DNA of 64,000 bases from positions 434,001 through 498,000 of the forward strand of contig CAVTJL010000004.1 of the NCBI GenBank assembly GCA_963735065.1. The letters are read 5' to 3'. Both the position numbers and the translations under genes were made by a program. The first letter of the stretch is position 1. Every line of letters begins with the position of its first letter. The DNA is from CAVTJL01 sp963735065. GTDB taxonomy: Bacteria > Pseudomonadota > Alphaproteobacteria > Geminicoccales > Geminicoccaceae. Positions 32,029-41,018 of this stretch are shown here, piece by piece. Below the pieces are notes generated by a model, which saw only the letters and a program-made list of their open reading frames with translations, was not told the origin of the DNA and did not search any database.

Positions 32029-33248
32029 GCGGTGAAGGCCTGGATGCCCGTCTGAGCGCGGCCCAGGATGAGGGCATGGACGTCGTGCGTGCCCTCGTAG
32101 GTGTTGACGGCCTCGAGGTTCATCACGTGTCGGATGACATGATACTCGTCGCTGATGCCGTTGCCGCCGTGCATGTCGCGGGAAGCGCGGGCGATGTCGA
32201 GCGCCTTGCCGCAGGCGTTGCGCTTGATGAGCGAGACGACCTCGGGCGCCGCCGTGCCCTCGTCCATCATCCGCCCGGTCCGGAGTGCCGCCTGCAGACC
32301 CAGCGCGATCTCGGTCTGCATGTCGGCGAGCTTCTTTTGGATGAGCTGGTTCGCGGCGAGCGGCCGGCCGAACTGCTTGCGCTCGAGCGTATAGGTCCGC
32401 GCGGCGTGCCAGCAGAACTCGGCCGCCCCCATCGCCCCCCAGGCGATGCCGTAGCGGGCGCGGTTGAGGCAGCCGAACGGGCCCCTCAGGCCCTTGGCGT
32501 TGGGCAGCATGTTGGCCTCCGGCACGAAGACCTCGTCCATCATGATCATGCCGGTGGTCGACGCCCTGAGCGCGAACTTGCCCTCGATCTTGGGCGTCGC
32601 GAGGCCTTTCATGCCGCGCTCGAGGATGAAGCCGCGGATGGCGCCCTCGTCGTCCTTGGCCCACACGACCATCACGTCGGCGATCGGGCTGTTGGTGATC
32701 CAGTTCTTGCTGCCGGAGAGAAGGAAGCCGCCGTCGACCCGGCGGGCGCGGCTGCGCATGCCGCCCGGATCGGAGCCGTGGTCGGGCTCGGTCAGCCCGA
32801 AGCAGCCGACGGAGGTGCCCGAGGCGAGCCCCGGCAGATATTTCCGCCGCTGGGCCTCGTCGCCATAGGCCCAGATCGGGTGCATCACCAGGGAGGATTG
32901 AACGCTCATGGCCGAGCGGTAGCCCGAGTCCACCCGCTCGATCTCGCGCGCGATCAGCCCGTAGACGACGTAGGAGGCGCCGGCACCGCCATAGGTCTCC
33001 GGGATCGTCGCCCCGAGAAAGCCCAGCTCCCCCATCTCGCTGATGATCGCCCGATCGAACGTCTCGTGACGGTTGGCCTCGAGGATACGCGGCATCAGCC
33101 GGCCCTGGGCATACTCGTGCGCGGCGGTCTGGACGAGGCGCTCCTCCTCCGTGAGCTGCTCGGCCAGCAGGAAGGGATCCAGCCAGTCGAAGGAGGCCAG
33201 CTCCGATGGGGCCTTCTCGTGCGGTGACGTCCTCGCCGTGGCGGTCAT
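32025..33248 (-). CDS. gcdH: Glutaryl-CoA dehydrogenase-type acyl-CoA dehydrogenase
   Basis: 407-aa flavoenzyme. It contains CFGLTEPDHGSDPGGM (FAD/substrate), NWITNSPIADV, RKQFGRPLAANQLIQ, and the catalytic Glu in NTYEGTHDVHALILGRAQTG, which is the glutaryl-CoA dehydrogenase signature. It oxidatively decarboxylates glutaryl-CoA to crotonyl-CoA in lysine/tryptophan breakdown. It forms an operon with the downstream PaaI-type thioesterase. Confidence 0.92.
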   Translation of the reverse strand: MTATARTSPHEKAPSELASFDWLDPFLLAEQLTEEERLVQTAAHEYAQGRLMPRILEANRHETFDRAIISEMGELGFLGATIPETYGGAGASYVVYGLIAREIERVDSGYRSAMSVQSSLVMHPIWAYGDEAQRRKYLPGLASGTSVGCFGLTEPDHGSDPGGMRSRARRVDGGFLLSGSKNWITNSPIADVMVVWAKDDEGAIRGFILERGMKGLATPKIEGKFALRASTTGMIMMDEVFVPEANMLPNAKGLRGPFGCLNRARYGIAWGAMGAAEFCWHAARTYTLERKQFGRPLAANQLIQKKLADMQTEIALGLQAALRTGRMMDEGTAAPEVVSLIKRNACGKALDIARASRDMHGGNGISDEYHVIRHVMNLEAVNTYEGTHDVHALILGRAQTGIQAFTA

Positions 33249-33370
33249 GCCTGCTCTCCCGTTTCCTCAGCGGCCCCCATATAGCGCAGCCCGGCGTCGC
33301 TTGTCCGCCGGGCTGCGCCGAAATGCGGGTGTCGGGTGAGGCCCGCAGCTCAGGTGCGGCTATGGCTCGC

Positions 33371-34630
33371 TCAGGGAGCCCACCAGTTTCCGGACATCAC
33401 GATCATATAGATGAGATGCAGCGTCCAACCGTAGGAGTCGCTGACGGTGTCCACGGTCGTCGTCTGGGCAAGATCATTCCAGATGCTGTTGAGTAAGAGT
33501 TGGTATTTCCCGTTGATCATGGCCGCCGTGCCGAAGGCGCCCGTAAAGCATACATAGTTGTAATAGTTGATCGGCGAGCCATCGAGCTTATACCCGGCGT
33601 AGAGCGCATAGATGTTGTTGCCTGTAGAGCCGGATACCCAGTCCTCCATTTTAGTAAGAATCTTGTAGGCGTTGGGATCACCCAACAAGAGATAGTCGGT
33701 CGCCAGGTGCCAGGGGATACGACAGGCGTTGAAGTAATAATGGCCGGCGAAATAGTCGCCGACAAAATTTGTCGGCGCGGGCTGCGGCGTCGTGTTCGTG
33801 TTGGTTGCGAAGTCCGGAAACAACGCCGTTACCGGGGCATAGGTCGCCTGCAGCTTGTTGAGCAGCTTGTAGCTTCTGTCGACCGTCGCCCACCATCCGT
33901 AGTCGTTGCTGGCCCAATAGAACTGCTTGAACTCGTGCGGAGTGATGTCGGACGTGCGAACCGCGTTGTACTCGCTGGGATAGGAGGGATCGACCCAGTC
34001 GCCCATCTGCGGCAGGTTGGTGCTCGGCTGGATCTCGTACTTGCGGATGGCCTTCAGAATGTTCATCGCGGCAGCATAGTAGTTAACGCTGCCATTGCTT
34101 CCCCACTGCCGGTGGGCGAGCAGAAGCGCATGGGCAATGGCCACGTCGCCGTCCGTGGCCGAGTTGGCGTCGCTGCTACTCTTGCAGCTGGCCAGCTGAC
34201 GCCACGCCATCAGATACGGGCTATGGAGCGTGGGGTGGTCGCGATAGAAGTGATAGAGCCCGTTGAAGATCGTCTGGGCGTTCGGATCGTAGCCGGCCAT
34301 GAGGGCGACGATCATCATGCCGTAGCCCTGACCCTCGGAGACGCTGATCGGCGTTCCTTCGGAGATGGCGGGTTGCGGGCCCATATAGACATAGTAGCGA
34401 CCCGTGCCGCAGCCGGCGCGAAGGAAGTTGGCCTTCCAGGAGGTGTAAAGCTGCTTCACCGACTGGTCGAGCTCGGCTTGGGTATGGTTGCTGGGCTTGA
34501 TGGTGCCCGCCGTGTAGGTCACGTGCTGGGGAAAGGGCTTTGTCGGCGCAGCCTGTGAGGGTGCGGGATCGATCAAGGCGAGCAAGCCCGCCAATCCGAG
34601 GCTACAAACGCTTTTCGCGAGTAACCGCAT
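33371..34630 (-). CDS. Secreted glycoside hydrolase family 8 enzyme (endoglucanase/cellulase-like)
   Basis: 419-aa exported hydrolase with a signal peptide (KSVCSLGLAGLLALIDPAPSQA). GH8 motifs are visible: the general-acid Glu99 in VSEGQGYGM and Asp160 in SATDGDVAIAHALLLA. GNWVDPSY-like MGDWVDPSYPSEYN, SNDYGWWATVDRSY and CRIPWHLATDYLLLGD line the cleft. Substrates in the family are beta-1,4-glucan, xylan or chitosan. It is clearly less GC-rich than its neighbours (codons such as ata, tta and aat are common) and stands alone between long gene-poor stretches, which suggests lateral acquisition. On the minus strand TATAAAAT (34658-34651) lies about 20 bases before the ATG, and GAGAAGGA precedes it. 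No bcs cellulose-synthesis genes are adjacent. Confidence 0.88.
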   Translation of the reverse strand: MRLLAKSVCSLGLAGLLALIDPAPSQAAPTKPFPQHVTYTAGTIKPSNHTQAELDQSVKQLYTSWKANFLRAGCGTGRYYVYMGPQPAISEGTPISVSEGQGYGMMIVALMAGYDPNAQTIFNGLYHFYRDHPTLHSPYLMAWRQLASCKSSSDANSATDGDVAIAHALLLAHRQWGSNGSVNYYAAAMNILKAIRKYEIQPSTNLPQMGDWVDPSYPSEYNAVRTSDITPHEFKQFYWASNDYGWWATVDRSYKLLNKLQATYAPVTALFPDFATNTNTTPQPAPTNFVGDYFAGHYYFNACRIPWHLATDYLLLGDPNAYKILTKMEDWVSGSTGNNIYALYAGYKLDGSPINYYNYVCFTGAFGTAAMINGKYQLLLNSIWNDLAQTTTVDTVSDSYGWTLHLIYMIVMSGNWWAP

Positions 34631-34669
34631 TCCTTCTCTCCCGTGGCGGCATTTTATAAGGTTCCCGCT

Positions 34670-34685
34670 CTCTAAGAAATTAGAG
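34670..34685. promoter_or_regulatory. Inverted repeat upstream of GH8 gene
   Basis: CTCTAA, GAAA, TTAGAG: perfect 6-bp arms in an AT-rich patch 40 bp upstream of the GH8 start. Its position just beyond the TATAAAAT box would suit an operator. No regulator is assigned. Confidence 0.35.
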
Positions 34686-35034
34686 CAAATTAAGGGTATC
34701 CTTGCGGTTGTAGCGTGTCCAGGTGGAGTTCTCTTAGAGCGATCACATGAATCTTGATGATCGGCTCGGGCGCGACTCTGGCCGGGCGCGCCGACCAGGG
34801 TTGAGGCGCGACGCCTCTGCGGGGCGGATGGAGAGGCCGACGGCAGGGCTCAGTGGGCGACGCCGTTCGACCAGCGGCTGAGGGGGCGGTGCCGTAGCCG
34901 CCAATGGAAGCCGACGCCATGGGGTTGAGCGGCGCCAACCGGCAGGGGCGCTCATCCGAGCGGCCGTGCTGCCGTGACAACTATCGAGGTGGGGCTCCCT
35001 CCACGGCCTACCGGGCTGACGCCGGCCGCGGCCC

Positions 35035-35057
35035 AACGGGCTCCGCCGAAGCCCGTT
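35035..35057. repeat. Perfect inverted repeat in gene-poor stretch
   Basis: AACGGGCT, seven-base loop, AGCCCGTT. Not followed by a T run on either strand, and no gene ends nearby, so it is not called a terminator. Confidence 0.35.
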
Positions 35058-35419
35058 CTTCCGGGCGCTGCTGGGGCCGGGGGATCACCGGGACAGGCGG
35101 TGTGGCTGTGACCTATCCGCCCGCTTGCAGGCGGAGGATTCATCCCCTGAAACGCCGACGCCTGTCGACATCGGCGGGTCCTGGATCGGACCGATGGTCG
35201 CCTGTTCGTCGATGGGCGTGGGGCCGCTCGCCTCCGACACGCAGCCGGCCAGCGTGAACCCTCTGTCGCGTTGACGGCGAGTTCGAGCGCCCCGCGGCCG
35301 CTGGCACCCTTCCTGACGAGGCCGCATCACCCGCTCAGCTCGCGCTCTCGCGCATAAGGTTGATTTCGTGAGACAAGAGTTCCAATAAGTAGAATTCTTA
35401 GGCATCCGAGGAGGCGGAC

Positions 35420-36169
35420 ATGGGTGCGGATCTGTCAGAGGAGGAGCTCGGCCTGGTGCAGTCGTGCATCAACTCCATCATGCAGCGCGTCGCGGAACTC
35501 GGCCTCACGCTCGTTGTCGAGCAGGACTTTGCGAGGCTCAACGCCTTCCTCGACACGCGAGGGAGCTTCGTCAATCCAAGCTTCGACCCGCGCAGGAGCA
35601 AGCTCGGCTGGCGCGACTTCTGGGTGGAGCTTCGCGACCCGGCAGGCCATGGAATAGGTTGCAGCGCTGAGCGGGTGATCGAGACCCACGACTTTGCCGA
35701 GCTCGTGTCGACCGGCAGGATCTGGTATGCGGAGGGGTTTAAGGCGGTGGGCGGCCCCGATCGGATAGAGCTGCGGGCGTTGTCGCAGCGCCTTGCCGGC
35801 CGGATCAGCCACTCCGGGTCGACCTGGGTCGATCCCGAGTGGCGTCGCCAGGGCCTCGCCATGCTTCTGGCGCGTCTCACGCGCGCGCTCAGCTTCCGCA
35901 ACTACGCCATCGCGCTGAACACCGGGTTCGTGCGCCACAGCCTCTATGTCAGCCCGGTGCCGCGTGAGAGCTATGGGTACGTCCATGTCGAGCTCTGTCT
36001 GGACGGCTACTTTCCGCCGCAGCGGGGTCCCGAGACCCTCTATCTCTGCTGGATCGACGCGAAGGAGTTTATTGCGAGCATCCGCGCTCTGCCGGAGCAT
36101 GCCAGGCATCCGGTGAGCCTGGTCCGGGCCGAGGCTGCGGCGCTGATCGATGCCTTGCCGCCAGGTTGA
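35420..36169 (+). CDS. GNAT-like N-acetyltransferase-fold protein, unknown function
   Basis: 249-aa soluble protein. The only family-like signal is WVDPEWRRQGLAMLLARLTRAL, which fits the acetyl-CoA pyrophosphate loop of GNAT enzymes (R-x-x-G-x-G/A with RRQGLA). The surrounding parts are not recognised. ATG 35420 is preceded by GAGGAGG. It is monocistronic, with gene-poor DNA on both sides. An acyltransferase role is inference. Confidence 0.65.
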   Translation: MGADLSEEELGLVQSCINSIMQRVAELGLTLVVEQDFARLNAFLDTRGSFVNPSFDPRRSKLGWRDFWVELRDPAGHGIGCSAERVIETHDFAELVSTGRIWYAEGFKAVGGPDRIELRALSQRLAGRISHSGSTWVDPEWRRQGLAMLLARLTRALSFRNYAIALNTGFVRHSLYVSPVPRESYGYVHVELCLDGYFPPQRGPETLYLCWIDAKEFIASIRALPEHARHPVSLVRAEAAALIDALPPG

Positions 36170-36493
36170 GCCGGGCGAGGCCCAATCTGCCGGGCGGGTG
36201 CCTGCGCTCAAACGATCGAGCGGCGTGCAAGGGCCTCTTCGCGGTGAGCCTACCACTAGCGGAACGCGACGACCTGACGGCGCCGCGCCTCGTCACCATG
36301 CGGCGACGGGCAGGCCCGCCGGCTGCCGCATAACATGGCGGCCAGGCGCCTCCCTCACCTATGCTCTTAAGGATCCATAAAGCAGCTCTGATGCATATCG
36401 TGATCGCGCGATCGACGAGTCACCGGGGCGGGGGGTTGACGAAAGTCTCTAAGAATACGATCCTAGAGGCATCGCGCAGAGATCGGAGCTCGC
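36170..36493. other. Intergenic region with possible promoter TTGACG at 36436
   Basis: 324 bp without a supported gene. TTGACG (36436-36441) is followed by an AT-rich patch with TCTCTAAG (36446-36453) and CCTAGAGGC, which would place a promoter about 40 bp before the ATG at 36494. The rest shows nothing. Confidence 0.35.
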
Positions 36494-36862
36494 ATGCAGG
36501 AAGCAATGGGTGGTCTTGTTCGCTGGCTGGCAGCCTATTGGCCGCGGCGTCTGGTGCTTCTTCCCGGCGGAGAGCCCGTCGAGCTGGTTCATGTGGTTCA
36601 GCGGGACGACGACTGCTTTCTCGTCGTCGAGCTGCGAACGGGCGCCAGGCTGGAGCTCGGGCCTGAGGCGCTGGCATCGCGACTCTGCTTTCCTTCCGCC
36701 GAGATCGGCATCTACGTCGCTTTGGCGCTGGCCGGCCTCGTCGCGGGGCTGAGCATCGCATCGTCGCAAGCGCTTGAGACCGATACCGCAGTGCTCCGTC
36801 CCCGGGATCGCGGACCGCAGCTGAGGCCCAACGGCGCACGGCGGTGGGGGCTGCGTCCCTAG
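36494..36862 (+). CDS. Small hypothetical protein with one TM segment
   Basis: 122-aa protein. The N-terminal 65 residues look globular (PRRLVLLPGGEPVELVHVV, FLVVELRTGARLELG). One TM helix follows (IGIYVALALAGLVAGLSIAS), then a basic tail. CGGAG precedes the ATG by about 6 bases and a possible promoter lies upstream, but an antisense frame also looks coding-like in its last third. No family recognised. Confidence 0.45.
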   Translation: MQEAMGGLVRWLAAYWPRRLVLLPGGEPVELVHVVQRDDDCFLVVELRTGARLELGPEALASRLCFPSAEIGIYVALALAGLVAGLSIASSQALETDTAVLRPRDRGPQLRPNGARRWGLRP

Positions 36863-37317
36863 CCGGCCGGAGCAGCACGTCGCGGCCCAGCGCCGACCGC
36901 TCGTCGCCATCAGGGAGGAGCTTGGCTTCCACACGGGTCAGCTCGCGGCTTCCGGCTGCCGGTCTAAACGTGAGCACGCCTCCCGTGAGATCGACCTCCC
37001 GGTCGGTCCGGGCGAGATCCACGAGGCTGGCCAGGACCCGGAGCGCGCTCGGGACGGCGGCAGGATGGAGGCCGATCCATCAAGACGGCGCCGCTCGAGG
37101 TCCGGGGGATCCCGCCCACCGGCTAGCCTCATGACGAGACGCTCTGCCGGAGGCGTGATGGCCGCTCTCGCTCGATGCCTGTGAGAGGTAGCGGGCACGA
37201 TGATCGATGGCCCGGGGCCGCCAGGCGCGCCGTCCGAGGCGGCCGGAGGGCTCGAGGGCAATGCTGGAGGCGCGATCAGGGCTTGACGATTGAGTGAAGC
37301 GGCGAGGGGCGGCGCGG
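36863..37317. other. Gene-poor stretch with possible coding remnant on minus strand
   Basis: 455 bp between a small hypothetical gene and the convergent kinase stop. On the minus strand, about 37075 to 36850 reads like protein with high GC3 (LHPAAVPSALRVLASLVD, VDLTGGVLTFRP, TRVEAKLLPDGDERS), but a stop closes it upstream and no start or family is found. This could be a decayed gene. Nothing else was seen. Confidence 0.3.
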
Positions 37318-38763
37318 TCAGCTCGAGAGAAGCAACGGCCGCTTGAAGGTGAGCCTGACCTTGAGACCAGGGGCATTGTCGCCGAGGTCGAGCTCGGCGT
37401 CGTGCAGTCGTGCCACCGCGCTGACGAGACTGAGCCCGAGCCCGTTGCCGGGGGTCGAGCGATCCGCGTCCAGCCGGACGAATCGCTCGAGCGCCTTTGC
37501 ACGCAGGTCCGGGGGAATGCCCGGACCGTCATCGACAACCTCGAGATGGGGTCCCGGCGCGCTGCCTGTCGAGACGCGCACATGCCCGCCGACGGGCGTG
37601 TACTTGATGGCGTTGTCGGTGACGTTGGCCAGCGCCTGGGCGATCAGCTGGCGATTGCCGATCACCGGCACGTCGGCGTTGGCCTCGAGGGTGAGCGCGA
37701 TGCTCTTCTCCTCGGCAAGCGGCTCGTACAGCTCGAACACGTCGCGCGCGAGCTCTGAAAGGTCGAGGGGCTCCCACTCCGAGCGCTGGGTTCCCGCCTC
37801 CGCCCTGGCGATGTTGAGAAGGGCATTGAACGTCTCGATCAAGCCATCGGCGTCGTGGACGGTCGATTCCAGCAGCTCGCGGATATCCTCCTCGCGGAGG
37901 GGCCTCATCAACGCGACCTCGATCCTCGAGCGCAGCCTGTTGAGCGGCGTGCGGAGGTCGTGGGCGATGTTGTCCGTCACCTCGCGCATCCCTGCCAGGA
38001 GGCGCTGGATCTGCTCGAGCATGCGGTTGAGGTTGACGGCAAGCTCGTCGAACTCGTCACCGCCGCCTTCGACCTCGATGCGCTGGTCGAGATGGCCAGC
38101 GACGATCGCGGCCGTCGTGCGATTGACCCGCTCGAGCCGGGCGAGCGTCCAGCGGCTCATGACGAAGCCTCCCACGAGCCCAAGGACGACCATGACGGCG
38201 CCGCCCAGCAGGATGGCATTCAGCAGGAGCTGCTGTGTGCGGATCTTGTCGGAGATGTCCCGGCCGACCAGCAGCTGGAACTTGCCGGGCAGGCTGAACG
38301 CCTCGGCCACGACTGGCCGTGCGACAACGCCGCCGCCGTCCGCCTTGCGGGCCTCGACCTCGAACCGGAGGATGTTGTTGGGCCCAATCGGCACGTCCGG
38401 CCACTCAGGCAGGTTCCCGGCCAGCACGTGTCCGGTCCAATCCGTGAGCAGGTAGATGCCGAGCCGGTCAGGGTCGCCCTGCGAGCGATGCTCGATGATC
38501 TTGATGAGGCCGACCAGCCCTCCCTGCGAGGCCTGCTCCTTCAGCCCCTGGATCTCGGCCTCGATCGTCTCCATCGTCTGGCGCTCCATGTAGCGCGCAC
38601 CCGCGACATACACGAAGACCAGAAGCGCTAGAGCCGAGAGGCTGAAGATCAGGAGGTAGGCGACCGTCAGCCGGAACGTCGACGATCTAAGCAGCCTTGT
38701 CGGACGCTCGGAGGCTGTAGCCGGCGCCACGGACCGTATGAATGAGCGGGTAATCGAAGCCAC
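37318..38763 (-). CDS. HAMP-domain sensor histidine kinase
   Basis: 481-aa membrane kinase. TM1 is LTVAYLLIFSLSALALLVFV, then a periplasmic sensor of ~120 residues, TM2 (LGGAVMVVLGLVGGFVM) and a HAMP linker (ARLERVNRTT). The phospho-acceptor His is in IAHDLRTPLNRLR. N box NVTDNAIKYTP, G1 DDGPGIPP and G2 GNGLGLSLV complete the kinase. Its start overlaps the response-regulator gene by 77 bp if ATG 38763 is used; a GTG at 38730 shortens the overlap. With the regulator and DegP upstream it likely forms an envelope-stress response unit (inference). Confidence 0.88.
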   Translation of the reverse strand: MASITRSFIRSVAPATASERPTRLLRSSTFRLTVAYLLIFSLSALALLVFVYVAGARYMERQTMETIEAEIQGLKEQASQGGLVGLIKIIEHRSQGDPDRLGIYLLTDWTGHVLAGNLPEWPDVPIGPNNILRFEVEARKADGGGVVARPVVAEAFSLPGKFQLLVGRDISDKIRTQQLLLNAILLGGAVMVVLGLVGGFVMSRWTLARLERVNRTTAAIVAGHLDQRIEVEGGGDEFDELAVNLNRMLEQIQRLLAGMREVTDNIAHDLRTPLNRLRSRIEVALMRPLREEDIRELLESTVHDADGLIETFNALLNIARAEAGTQRSEWEPLDLSELARDVFELYEPLAEEKSIALTLEANADVPVIGNRQLIAQALANVTDNAIKYTPVGGHVRVSTGSAPGPHLEVVDDGPGIPPDLRAKALERFVRLDADRSTPGNGLGLSLVSAVARLHDAELDLGDNAPGLKVRLTFKRPLLLSS

Positions 38764-39442
38764 GATCGATCTTCTGGCGCAGCCGGCTGATGTGAACGTC
38801 GATCACGTTGGTCTGGGGATCGAACCTGTAGTCCCAAACCTTCTCAAGCAACATCGTCCGCGTCATCACCTGACCGGGATGGCGCAGCAGCACCTCGAGG
38901 ATCTTGAACTCGCGCGGCTGGAGGTCGATCTCCTGGCCCGCCCGCTCCACGCGGCGCGACAACAGATCCATCGAGAGGTCGCTGTACCTTAGCACGGTCT
39001 CTCGGCCATCGCTCGCCTCGGATGCACGGCGTCGGACCAGGGCCTCGAGACGGGCGAGCAGCTCGGAAAAGGCATAGGGCTTGATGAGGTAGTCGTCACC
39101 TCCCGCGCGCAGGCCCTTCACCCGGTCGTCGACCTCGCCAAGCGCCGAGAGGAAAAGGACCGGTGTACGGTTGCCGGTGGCGCGAAGGGTCTTGACGAGG
39201 CTCAGGCCGTCCAGCGCGGGGAGCATGCGGTCGACGACCAGCGCATCGAACCCCTCGGTGGCGGCAAGGAGCAGCCCGTCTTTGCCGTTGTGCGCGACCT
39301 CAACCGTGTGGCCGCTCTCGTTCAGCCCTTTGGCGAGATAGGCTGCGGCATCCTTGTCGTCCTCGATGACCAGCACACGCATAAGTTGCTGAGTTCCGGA
39401 TCGGGCTTCGCTCGGTCCAAGCTCGCTTACTGACTCTTCCAT
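38687..39442 (-). CDS. OmpR/PhoB-family response regulator
   Basis: 251-aa regulator. The receiver has VLVIEDDKDAAA, phospho-Asp in LVVDRMLPALDG, and Lys in LIKPYAF. The winged helix is QPREFKILEVLLRHPGQV and TNVIDVHISRLRQKID. ATG 39442 has GAGAGG about eight bases upstream; an internal ATG at 39382 (MRVLVIED) is the more standard N-terminus but lacks a site. It partners the overlapping histidine kinase and follows degP across a hairpin. Confidence 0.9.
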   Translation of the reverse strand: MEESVSELGPSEARSGTQQLMRVLVIEDDKDAAAYLAKGLNESGHTVEVAHNGKDGLLLAATEGFDALVVDRMLPALDGLSLVKTLRATGNRTPVLFLSALGEVDDRVKGLRAGGDDYLIKPYAFSELLARLEALVRRRASEASDGRETVLRYSDLSMDLLSRRVERAGQEIDLQPREFKILEVLLRHPGQVMTRTMLLEKVWDYRFDPQTNVIDVHISRLRQKIDRGFDYPLIHTVRGAGYSLRASDKAA

Positions 39443-39471
39443 TCTCGTATGCCTCTCAGCCTAAAGGCAAG

Positions 39472-39499
39472 CGCCACGGCAGCGGATGCTGCCGTGGCG
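39472..39499 (-). terminator. Strong hairpin between degP and response regulator
   Basis: CGCCACGGCAGC, four-base loop, GCTGCCGTGGCG: a perfect 12-bp stem just past the degP stop. On the minus strand it is followed by CTTGCCTTT, a weak U tract. It likely terminates most degP transcripts or attenuates read-through into the two-component genes. Confidence 0.6.
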
Positions 39500-39509
39500 T
39501 CGACAAATC

Positions 39510-41018
39510 TCAAGAGACGGCGAAAGGCACCGCCATGAAGAGCTGCGAGCCGTCCCGCCACACCAGGAGGAGGACCGACTGGCGGCCGTCCTTGTGAGCG
39601 CCCTGAATGTCCTCGACGGCCTGCTGGGGTGAGGTGACGTCGTGGTCGCCAACGCGGAGGATCACGTCGCCCGCCTGCAGGCCCTTCGACTCGGCCGGGC
39701 TGTTCGGCACGACGCTCTGCACGAGCACGCCCCGCTTCTCATCCTGAAGGCCCAGCTGGTTGCGCTCGTCGGGGGTGAGGGGAGCGAGGCTCAGGCCGAG
39801 GTGCGGCTGCTGCGCCTGGCCACCGCCATTGTCCGCAACCTTCTCCTCGCTCGGCATCTTGCCGATGGCGACGTCGAGCGTCTGCTCCTTGCCGTCGCGC
39901 AGCACCGTCACCGTCGCCTTGGCGCCGGGGTCGATGTCGGCCACCTTCTGGCTCAGCTCGCGGATGGTCGTGATCGGGTTGCCATCGAGCTTGGTGATGA
40001 CGTCGCCCGTGTGAACGCCGGCGCCGGCAGCCGGGCTGCCCGGCTCGACCTTCGTGACAAGGGCGCCCTCGGTGCTCTTGAGGCCCATGCTCTGCGCGAT
40101 GTCCTGGTCGAGCGACTGGATGCCGACGCCGAGCCAGCCGCGCTCGACGGAGCCCTTGTCCTTGAGCTCCTGGATGATGTGCTGGGCCTCGTTCGAGGCG
40201 ATGGCAAAGCCGATGCCGACGCTCCCGCCCGACGGCGAGTAGATCAGCGTGTCGATGCCGATGACCTTGCCGTCGAGGGCGATGGTCGGGCCGCCGGAAT
40301 TGCCCGGATTGATCGAGGCGTCGATCTGCAGGAAGTTGTCGTAGGGTCCGGCTCCAATCTCACGCTTCGTCGCGGAGACGATGCCCGAGGTCACCGTGCC
40401 GCCGAGACCGAAGGGATTGCCGATCGCCAACACCTTGTCGCCGACATGCACGGCGCTGCTGTCGCCCCACTCCAGGAAGGGCAGCGGCTTCTTGGCCTCG
40501 ACCTTGAGGAGCGCGAGGTCGGTGCGCTTGTCGATGCCGACGAGCTTGGCCGCCAGCTTCTGGCCGTCCTGCAGCGACACCATGATCTTGTCGGCGCCGC
40601 CGGCCACGTGGGCGTTGGTCACGATGTAGCCGGCAGGATCGATGATGAACCCGGAGCCTTCCCCGTGCAGACGCTCCGACTTCGGCCCCTGCTGCATCGG
40701 CATCTGCTGGCCGAAGAAGCGCTCGAAGAACTTCTGCATCTGGGGATCGTTGAAGGGAGAGGCCGTCTGGGCCACCTTCTCGGTCTTATCCACCGAGACG
40801 TTCACGACCGCCGGCAGCACGGTCTTGACGAGCGGCCAGTAGGAATCGTCGTAGTTGTGGGCCGCGTTGACATGCTCGGCCGCATTGGTGACGTTGTCGG
40901 GCTGTGCCGCGTTCACGAGCACGCCGCCGGCCGCGAGAATGGCGACCGCCGAGCCCATGCCGAGCAAGGTCGTGCGCAGTCGGCGACGGTTGGGAGGGGT
41001 CGAGGGACGAAGGTTCAT
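39510..41018 (-). CDS. degP: DegP/HtrA-type periplasmic serine protease (Do family)
   Basis: 502-aa HtrA protease and chaperone for misfolded envelope proteins. An N-terminal signal/anchor (TTLLGMGSAVAILAAGGVLV) precedes the trypsin-like domain with His in TNAHVAGGA, Asp in RTDLALLKV and Ser in NPGNSGGPT. Two PDZ domains follow (RGWLGVGIQSL to VTVLRDG, and LGLSLAPL to LLLVWRDG). ATG 41018 is chosen because AAGGGAG lies 11 bases upstream; the frame runs to 41093. The downstream two-component pair probably responds to envelope stress. Confidence 0.92.
   Translation of the reverse strand: MNLRPSTPPNRRRLRTTLLGMGSAVAILAAGGVLVNAAQPDNVTNAAEHVNAAHNYDDSYWPLVKTVLPAVVNVSVDKTEKVAQTASPFNDPQMQKFFERFFGQQMPMQQGPKSERLHGEGSGFIIDPAGYIVTNAHVAGGADKIMVSLQDGQKLAAKLVGIDKRTDLALLKVEAKKPLPFLEWGDSSAVHVGDKVLAIGNPFGLGGTVTSGIVSATKREIGAGPYDNFLQIDASINPGNSGGPTIALDGKVIGIDTLIYSPSGGSVGIGFAIASNEAQHIIQELKDKGSVERGWLGVGIQSLDQDIAQSMGLKSTEGALVTKVEPGSPAAGAGVHTGDVITKLDGNPITTIRELSQKVADIDPGAKATVTVLRDGKEQTLDVAIGKMPSEEKVADNGGGQAQQPHLGLSLAPLTPDERNQLGLQDEKRGVLVQSVVPNSPAESKGLQAGDVILRVGDHDVTSPQQAVEDIQGAHKDGRQSVLLLVWRDGSQLFMAVPFAVS

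Larger units (their letters stand above)
34631..35419. other. Gene-poor 789-bp stretch upstream of GH8 and GNAT-like genes
   Basis: No convincing coding frame. It starts AT-rich (promoter side of the GH8 gene) and includes the inverted repeat CTCTAA-GAAA-TTAGAG at 34670-34685, a possible operator. A perfect 8-bp hairpin AACGGGCT / AGCCCGTT lies at 35035-35057. The rest is GC-rich with broken frames in all phases. It becomes AT-richer again at 35355-35405, before the GNAT-like gene. Confidence 0.5.
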
